Shown piece after piece: positions 56,949 to 64,000 of a stretch of 64,000 nucleotides of DNA. The notes beneath the pieces are model-generated. The model searched no databases and was not told the DNA's origin. It saw only the letters and a program-made list of their open reading frames with translations. Each line of letters starts with the position of its first letter. The first letter of the stretch is position 1. The position numbers were made by a program, and so were the translations under genes. This stretch comes from Tuctoria greenei (lineage: Eukaryota > Streptophyta > Magnoliopsida > Poales > Poaceae), in the NCBI GenBank assembly GCA_036927565.1, contig JAYESD010000003.1, positions 77,483,311-77,547,310 on the forward strand, written 5' to 3'.

Positions 56949-58174
56949 TGTTGGTATTTCTTAACACCACAGAGTTATCTGCAAGCGCACGGAAATACCG
57001 TTGTAGCACTTCCCCTTAAGGAGTATTCCCAAGGGTGTCGAATCCAAAGAACGTGTGTGCTAATCTTTCGAACTAGCTCACCCAATGACAAAAAGTTGTT
57101 TGGTAGGCAAGGAACGGAGAGGAATTCAAAGTATTGATCCTAATTCAAGGTAGTTTGTAGTAGATGCTTGCTTCGGGAATGTGCTTACTCCTAGAAATAC
57201 TAGGATGACTCCCGCCAAGAGCCTATGGCATAGCCGAACGTGGAAGATTACGAAGGACTGATAGGCCTATCACCACCTACTGCCTACCTCTTCAATCCGT
57301 GGGTCTACGAGATATCCAGTGATGATTTATAACCTAAGAACCAGGCTTACATTCTAAATCACTACTCTAGTTGTTTCGAACACAAAGCTACAACTAGAGC
57401 CGCTAATGAATTAAAGCAGTAAACCCACAAGTAACTACTTGTGCAAACTACTAAGAATAAAAGATCAAACTTGTATTGAATTCACAAAGGCTTACCTGAT
57501 TGAGTAAAACCTTTTTAGGGGTACAAGTGTAGAAGAGGGACTTGACAAGTCCAAGTGTCCTTCTCGTAGACTCTTCACCACACTCTACTTCTACTTTGGT
57601 AGCCTAGGACTACTCTAAACCTTTGGAGTGTAGCACTATTCTCAACTTTTTGTGTGTGTGAGAAGTGAGGTGAGGGGGTGTATTTATAGGTGGAGAAGGG
57701 TTGGTTCCCGCCTCAATTAACGCTCAAATCAGTCACCATTGACTCGAGGGAGCCTGGAGGAGCCAACACGTGTCATTTGACCGGATTTGGCGCCAGGAAC
57801 GGGTCGGTCGAACCCCTGGTTAGGCCGACCTGGTCAATCCTCCCCTCTGGGAGTGCTTCATCCAGGTGGCTTCAAGGTGGGCCCCCTTGATGTATATGGG
57901 TGCAACACCGTTGGATCTCCTCGTATTCTTCTGTTTGTGGGCCATTTGATCCATGTGTTGCCACGTGTCATCGCCTGATTTGTTGAAATCCATTTTCATG
58001 GATTCATCCCTGCATGTTTTGGTATTTTGGGTAATAATTCACCTGCATACAAATAAACACCAACACTTGTGAAATTGGGATAGTGTATAGCCCTACCACT
58101 ATGTTTTGTGTTTCTTTTATACACATTATGAGGTGAATTGACGGTCGAAATATGGTACTAAAGGACCGTCAACA
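56949..58174 (-). repeat. Solo LTR of the Athila family
   Basis: This LTR is 1226 bp, TGTTGGTATTTC to ACCGTCAACA, flanked by target duplication GGCTG at 56944-56948 and 58175-58179. It is close to the LTRs at 19552 and 28055 throughout, with TATA (about 57680-57688), G-box CACGTG (57767-57772) and the inverted repeat (about 57800-57830). No internal sequence remains, so LTR-LTR recombination removed it. The insertion site lies between the end of the Tat-2 antisense gene and its pol. Confidence 0.93.
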
Positions 58175-58179
58175 GGCTG

Positions 58180-58938
58180 TACCCATCATCAACGAGAAGA
58201 ACGTCAATGGCAGGCCCCCATGGTGATGTTGGATCTCTATGCTCTGGCGGCGCCCACCATCAATGTTAAGAAGCGACGACGACAGACCCCATTGGAGGTG
58301 TCTCTCAGAACGATGATGTAATTCATTTGTCCTGCACATGAGAGACAAGAAAAGTAGTAAAATTGCTTCTTCTTCTTTTTGCCTATAGTTTAGTTGTGGC
58401 TTACTATCCTTCTTTGAACTCTGGATCCTAAACAATTCAACGTGATAATACTAGTATATCGGTTGTACTTCCATAGGTCTGTGTGCTTCCCAGACCCGTC
58501 TTACTTTGACGCAACACCATAATAGGTGGAATGGCACACTTAGGGTGCTAGCCCAGGCTAAGTCTGTAGCACACTCCGGATCTATCATTGGCATTGGTAT
58601 TCAGGCGAGTAGGCCATTCAACGAACACTAGATCACGAAAAAAGACTACCAATAATACTTGAATATGTATCACTTGGATTATTAGAAACCCATTTTCAAA
58701 AGAATGGCATAGCTTCACTATTATCAAGAAAGTATAAGTGAAATTAAATAAGAGCGTGCACAAAGTAAATGCACGTAGAGTCTATTTTTGTATAATTGTA
58801 TTTCATAATAAGTCAGGATAACAGGGGAGGCAAGACACACTTAAAGTACGAAACCAAGTTAAGTGTGCTATACATCTTGGACCAGCCCGACTCTGTTCAT
58901 AGACACTATGAAATACTATACACAGAGTCACCTCCGTG
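58180..58938 (-). other. Tat-2 sequence between pol and the antisense gene
   Basis: I see no credible coding sequence or repeat here. The region is moderately AT-rich, and small open frames in it lack recognisable motifs. Confidence 0.5.
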
Positions 58939-61900
58939 CTAAGTGTAGAACTTACGGAGGTGCCATATATTCCATGTGTTGGGAAGCGGTGTCCCATCCT
59001 CTGTTGACAAGCGAATGCATCCGAGGCAGGACACTTTTGTCACTCGGAAGAGACCCTCCCAACTAGGGGAGAGCTTGTTCAGTCCTTCTTGAGAAAGTAT
59101 GCGCCGCAGCACTAGATTGCCTTCTTCAAGCTGCCGATTACGCACATGCCTTTGCTAATAGCGTTGGAGTGCCTAGCGGTACTGCATATTTCGGACAGCT
59201 GCTTGGCTCCTTGCCTCATGAGCAAGGTCTAGATCATCACACCAGAGCTGGTCCTCCGTGGCTTTGTCATAGGTCCGGACTCAGAGAGACCCCATGGTGA
59301 AATCTATAGGGAGAACAACTTCCGCTCCGTACACAAAGAAGAAGGGTGTCTCTCGTGTAGCCCGGTTGGGTGTTGTCCGGCTTGCCCACAGTGCATATGG
59401 AAGATCCTCAATCCAGCTGGCACCATGCTTTTTCAAGCGTTCATAGGTGCAGTTCTTGAGTCCTTTTAGTATTTCAGCAGTTGCTCTATCGGTCTGGCCA
59501 TTGCTTGCCGGGTGCGCTACTGATGCGTAGCTCACGTTGATTCTAAATTCTTCGCAATATTCTTGGAAGGCTGCACTTTTGAAATGGGTCTCATTGTCAA
59601 TAATGACTCTGTTCAGGACTCCAAATCTGTAGACTATGGACTTCAAGAATTTGATTGTTGATTTCTTGTTGATTGTCACAATTGGAGCTACTTCTGGCCA
59701 CTTTGTGAACTTGTCGATGGTGACATAGAGGAACCGGTACCCACTGACGGGTTTAGGGAAATGGTCCCAAAATATCCATCCCCCACATAGCGAATGGCAT
59801 TGAGGGAGGAATCATCTGCAGTGACTGTGTCAGTGTGTGGATCTTCTTGGCATTAAAAAAACAGGCAGGCCTCGCATCTCTTGACCAACTCGACTGCATC
59901 TTGAAGAGTTGTAGGCCAGTAAAAACAATGCTAGAAAGCCTTACCCAGCAGTGTGCGGGATGAAGCATGATTCCCACACTCGCCTCCATGTATCACCACG
60001 AGGAGATCACGGTCGTCTTCCTGGGATATGCACCACAATAGGATACCATTGGTGCCATGTCCATAGATATCCCCTTGTACAAACGCGTATCTCTTAGCCA
60101 TCCGGACGATCCGTTTGGTGGACACATTTTCTTCACGAAGGATGTTGTCCCTCAAGTAGTCTCGAACCTCTGTGATCCAAGAATTGGGACTTACTTGAGC
60201 TTATGGATCTTGTGCGCCAGGTTGCATGGAGCCCCCTATGACGCCTACGATCATTGGATGCTGCCATGGTATCAAGGCCACCGGGATCGCCAATTTTGAG
60301 GTGCTGGAATTGCCCCCTTCACCGAGTTCGATAGGCTGGGCGAAAGGTGTTTGTAATCTTCTCACAAAAGCTATGTCGATTGCGAGAGCACCGATTGAAG
60401 CTTTCATTGAGAGGTCATCAGCTTCAGCATTGCTGGCACGGTGGACCTGGCATAGGTCCAGGTCCTAGAGTTCCTTCTGCAACTTCTGGACTTGAAGAAG
60501 ATATGCTGCTAGATGATGAGTTGTGAATCCCCTTTAACCAGCAGTTCTAGACACCAAAAGATGTGTCGTCTTCATTCCGAAGATGGGAGCTTTGTATTCC
60601 ACCATGTTGTCCGTCGCCTTAAAGTCAAGGCAGAACATGTCTTGACTTGCTCCCCGATCGGTGTGAGGAGTAGAATTCCATCTGCGGCCCCCTGCTTCTG
60701 CACAGAGCCATCAAAGAAGAGGGTCATGTGAGGCTCGGTGAAGACCGGGACCTTAGGTTCCTGTATTTCGACATCGAGAGCTCCCGGACCAAATGTTGAT
60801 GGAGTCCACTCTGCGACAAAGTCATCTAGCGCCGGACTCTTGATGGCGTGTCAAGGGAGGAAGTCATACTCGAACTCCACCAGCTCTGCAGCCCACTTGG
60901 CAATGTTTCTAATTAAGTTGGGAGTATGAAATATAGCACACAATGTTACCAATGAGATCTTGTGAGCTTGGAAGTAGTGGCATAGCTTCCTTGATGCCAT
61001 AAGACTGTGTATAGCATCTTATGCACATAAAGGTATCTGGTCTTGGCGTTGTGGAGAACCTCGCTAATAAAGTAGACAAGTCGCTAGACAGTTCGTACCC
61101 TCGCGAAGGATTTCGGTCCATCTTCTCCATCCACCCGGACCCTCCCGGAGAGGTCCAGATCTTCTCCGTGAGCAGTCGGGACACTCTCGGAGGGGTTTGA
61201 CATGTCTTCTTGTAGATGAAGGTCCAGACACCCTCAGCCTTCAGGACCTTCTTCAGTGCCTGGGGGCTGGGACCCAGACTTGCCTTGAACATTAACTCCT
61301 CAAGAAAGCTTCAAACCCTCCCGAAGGGGTTCGATCCTTTGTGTGGCAGAAATTGGGGGAGCTTCTAGTCAGGGGTTCGATCCATGCTGACAACTTCTGT
61401 CATTGCAGCAATGTAAAGCAGAAACGGCTCACCGGGTTCCAGAGCTACCATGAAAGGCAGTGTAGTGAGGGACTGCTTAAGCTCCTGGAACACCTTGTTT
61501 GCCTCTTCGGACCAGCTGAAAGGTCCGGACTTCCTCGAAAGCTCGAAGAAAGGGAGTGTCTGCCCAGCCAGCCTAGACATAAACTGGTTGAGTTAGGCTA
61601 GACACCCAATAAGCTTCTGGACATTTTTTATTCGGGTTGGAAACCACATCACTTGAATGTCTTTTATCTTCTCCAGATTTGCTTCAACTCTTCGGTGGGT
61701 CACCAGGAATCCAAGAAGCTTTTCTGAGGAAACCACGAAGACACACTTGTTGGGATTCAGCTTCGTGCATGTCATGCGCAGCTTGTTGAAGACCGACTGA
61801 AGATTATCCAGCAAAGAGTATTTGGTCTTGACTTTGACGAAGATGTCGTTGACATATACCTCCACAAGGTCCCGGTTTTAAGCTCCCCAAAAGTTTTATG

Positions 61901-62750
61901 CATTGCTCACACAAAAGTTGAGAGAGCATTCTTGAGACCATAAGGCATAGCAATATAGCAATATAGACCGTCTACTGTAATGAAGGTTGTATGTTCCTCA
62001 TCTTCCTTGGCCATTGGTATTTGATGAAAACCAGAATATGCATCTAGGAAGCACGGTAGCTCACAGTCAGAAGTAGAATCCACTATCTGATCTATTCTTG
62101 GTAGTGGAAAAGGGTCTTTTGGACTTGCCTTATTAAGGGTGGTGTAGTTGATGCACATCCGAAGCTTCCCACCAGCCATAGGTACGACGACTGGGTTTTC
62201 TAGACACCGCGGATGATGTACCTCTAGGAAGAATTAAGCATCGAGCAACTTCTTGATTTCTTCTCGGATAAAATTATGTCGCTCGATGGATTGCTTTTGG
62301 GGCTTCTGTTGTATTGCCTGTGCATCGGAGTAGATCTTCATATGGTGCTCGATCACCTCCCTGGGAATCCCAGACATCTGTCACAGTTTCCATGCAAACA
62401 TATCAACATTTTCCCGAAGGAAAGTGACGAGCGCGAGTTCCTATTTGTCATCCAGACCTCCCGTAATGCGGCATCGGAATCAATTTGGATAACTTTGAAC
62501 GGAACATCGCTGTCGCCGCTTGGCTGCACATGGTGTGCAGAGGTTGAGCCGCAATGGTGCAAGCTCAGAGGTTGTTGAGCAGACTGCTGCTTGCTGGATT
62601 CAACTTCTTGCGCAGCAGCAAGCGCATGCAGCTTCTCCAATGCAGTGACCCCAGCAGTATGGTCCACTCGGATCCGGAGCATGGCCGTTGGAGTCAGCAT
62701 CTTCAACACCAAATAGACATAGTGGGTCTTGAAGGCCGGTACGTCATAGA
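58939..62750 (-). pseudogene. pol: Tat-2 pol: protease end, RT, RNase H, integrase
   Basis: From the right: protease tail KTHYVYLVLKMLTPTAM (about 62700); the linker GIPREVIEHHMKIYSDAQAI (about 62350); RT GGKLRMCINYTTLNKASPKD with PLPRIDQIVDS and LDAYSGFHQIPM (62000-62180). The catalytic box reads VYVNDIFVKV at about 61850, so the second Asp-equivalent of YVDD is Asn. RNase H remnants include NPSRGYELSS-containing frames at 60909-61292 and VHRASNAEADDLSMKASIG at about 60400-60440. Integrase: zinc region GGECGNHASSRTLLGKAF (about 59950), then IDNETHFKSAAFQEYCEEF and ASVAHPASNGQTDRATAEI (59480-59620), in which the usual catalytic Glu position is Asp (TDRAT for VERAN), and WASRTTPNRATRETPFFFVY. 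Many stops and frameshifts are present. The element is cut at 62750. Confidence 0.88.
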
Positions 62751-64000
62751 TGAAAATCCGCAAGCGCATGGAGAAACCGTTGTAGCACTTCCCCTTAAAG
62801 AGTACTCCCAAGGGTATTGAGTCCAAGGAACATGTTTGCTAATCCTCTAACTAGTTCACCCAAGGACACAAAACATGGTGGTAGGCAAGGGATAGAGTGG
62901 ATTTCTTAAGAGAAGGGTTTCTAATTCAAAGCAAGTCGGTCAATAGCATCTTGTATTGGGCACGGGCTTACCCTGGTCTGCCTGGCGAATCCCACCGAGA
63001 GCCTACGTTGTTGTCGAATGTGGACCACCTACCGCCTACGTCTACAATATGTGGACTACGAGATTATCAATTGTAATGTCAAGCCTAGACACCACGCCTA
63101 TGCTATCGATTACTTCCCTAACCTCTCTAGCAAAAACTAGGGCCTCTAAATGAATAGAGCACTGAATGAACAAGCAACTAAGGAATTAACTTGCTTGAAT
63201 TAAATAAATGTACTCAAATGGAAATCATGTACCTTACTTTAAATGGAAATAATTCTCTAGGTACAAAGGTGGAGAGGGTTCGACAAGCCCAAACCCTACC
63301 CTTATGTGGAAGAAGCCCGACAAGTCGGAGTCTCACTCTATCCATGTTATCTAAGCACTTTGGCAGTGCTACGCCTTTGGCGTGGAGTACTAGACTCAAG
63401 ATTTTGGTATGTGGAGTGAGGGAGCCCCTACCCCCTGTTTATACCCTCCAAAAGTCGGTTAGGCGCCAGAAAAAGTGAGGGACTCAGTCGCCATCGTGAT
63501 CTCCAAGCCGTGAGGAGCCAACATGTGGTGGTTGACCGTGTTTGGCACGTTTACCTAGTCGGTCGAACTGGCACTTCGGTAGTGCGGTGTTTTTTTGTCC
63601 AGGAGGCTGTTTTGTGGGCCCCATCATGGGTATGGGTGATTCCCTTCATTTTAGTTTGTTTTCTCCTCCGAACGAGCCCAAGAATCCGCGTGCTTGCGCC
63701 TGATTGGTTGGAAGGGTTTGTTTCTTGGATTGGTCCATGTAAATACCTTTAATTATAGGCATAATTCACCTACATACACAATTGCACCAACACTTGTGGT
63801 GATAGTTAGTAAATAACTCCTACCACTATGTTGGTCGTTTGATCCATAGATTTTATGCGGCAAATTGACAGTCGGTTTTGGAAATTAAGGGCCATCAACA
63901 AACTCCCCCACACTTAGTCCTTTACTCGTCCTTGAGTGAAGGCAAGAAGAACTAAGTGATATCATAATTCAGCTACAGGTATGAAATATGTATTCAAAAT
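62751..64000 (-). mobile_element. Athila-like element, 3' LTR and start of internal region (runs off window)
   Basis: LTR 62751-63900 ends GGGCCATCAACA. It is followed by AACTCCCCCACACTTAGTCC, the same polypurine junction as 20776. The internal 100 bp match 20776-20875 closely (CGTCC-TGAGTGAAGGCAAGAAG). The LTR starts within the family consensus (TGAAAATCCGCAAGCGCATGG), lacking the usual first 30 or so bases, so its outer end is truncated or diverged. A minus-strand TATA (TATAAACAGG) is at about 63436-63443. The Tat-2 pol frame is interrupted here, so this element inserted into Tat-2. The other end is outside the window, so no target duplication can be checked. Confidence 0.85.

Larger units (their letters stand above)
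53385..62750 (-). mobile_element. Second Tat-like element (Tat-2), pol on minus strand with antisense gene
   Basis: Minus-strand pol (58939-62750) is Tat-type. Downstream of pol, on the opposite strand, is a gene with the putative gypsy-type transposon domain (53402-56664), a layout known for Tat elements such as Grande. The 3' LTR that should lie left of 53385 is missing, and the gag and 5' LTR lie beyond the Athila insertion at 62751. A solo LTR interrupts it at 56949-58174. Confidence 0.75.

Noticed and set aside
56949..58174. A second complete Athila element at the solo LTR
   Set aside because: Target duplications flank a single LTR with no internal sequence.

Overview
This is plant nuclear DNA, and the repeat families point to a grass (Poaceae). 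They are a TNP2-type CACTA transposon, Tat/RIRE2-like, Tekay-like and Athila-like Ty3/gypsy elements, and a Sirevirus-type Ty1/copia element with an extra gene after pol. A panicoid grass is my guess only. I found no host gene, tRNA or rRNA. Essentially all 64 kb is transposable element sequence, mostly nested, with reading frames broken by stops and frameshifts.

Layout. 1-6274 is the right end of a minus-strand CACTA element. It holds a spliced second gene, the transposase gene, a G-rich internal tract and the subterminal repeats, and it ends exactly at the CACTA terminus. 6275-8158 and 47367-49537 are two halves of one minus-strand Tat-like element (Tat-1): gag-protease on the left, the gag N-terminal half, primer site and 5' LTR on the right. 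Between them, at 8159-47366, lies a plus-strand Tekay-like chromovirus with three LTRs and two internal regions (LTR-internal-LTR-internal-LTR). Its second internal region is split by a complete minus-strand Athila-like element (19552-29277, target duplication GAAGG). Its third LTR is split by a complete plus-strand Sirevirus (35603-47050, target duplication GAGTA).

To the right, 49538 to about 53380 is the 3' part of a plus-strand Athila-like element (extra ORF, 3' non-coding region, LTR, then a primer site). About 53385-62750 is a second minus-strand Tat-like element (Tat-2), with pol on the minus strand and a spliced gene on the opposite strand. It is interrupted by a solo LTR (56949-58174, target duplication GGCTG) of the same Athila family. 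62751-64000 is the LTR and first internal bases of another minus-strand Athila-like element.

The nesting gives an order of events: Athila-like plus-strand element, then Tat-1 into it, then the Tekay element into Tat-1 gag, then the Athila-like and Sirevirus insertions into the Tekay element. By hand alignment the Sirevirus LTRs differ at roughly 3% and the nested Athila LTRs at roughly 8%, so the Sirevirus is probably the younger of the two.

The observations most worth checking are: the three-LTR Tekay structure whose two internal copies share the same disabling lesions; an exact 57-bp G-box repeat array in the Tat-1 LTR; dense palindrome arrays in the Tekay and Sirevirus LTRs; and the extra ORFs (Sirevirus env-position gene, two unrelated Athila extra ORFs, a spliced antisense gene in Tat-2). 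All boundaries and identities come from reading the sequence by eye. No alignment or database search was run.
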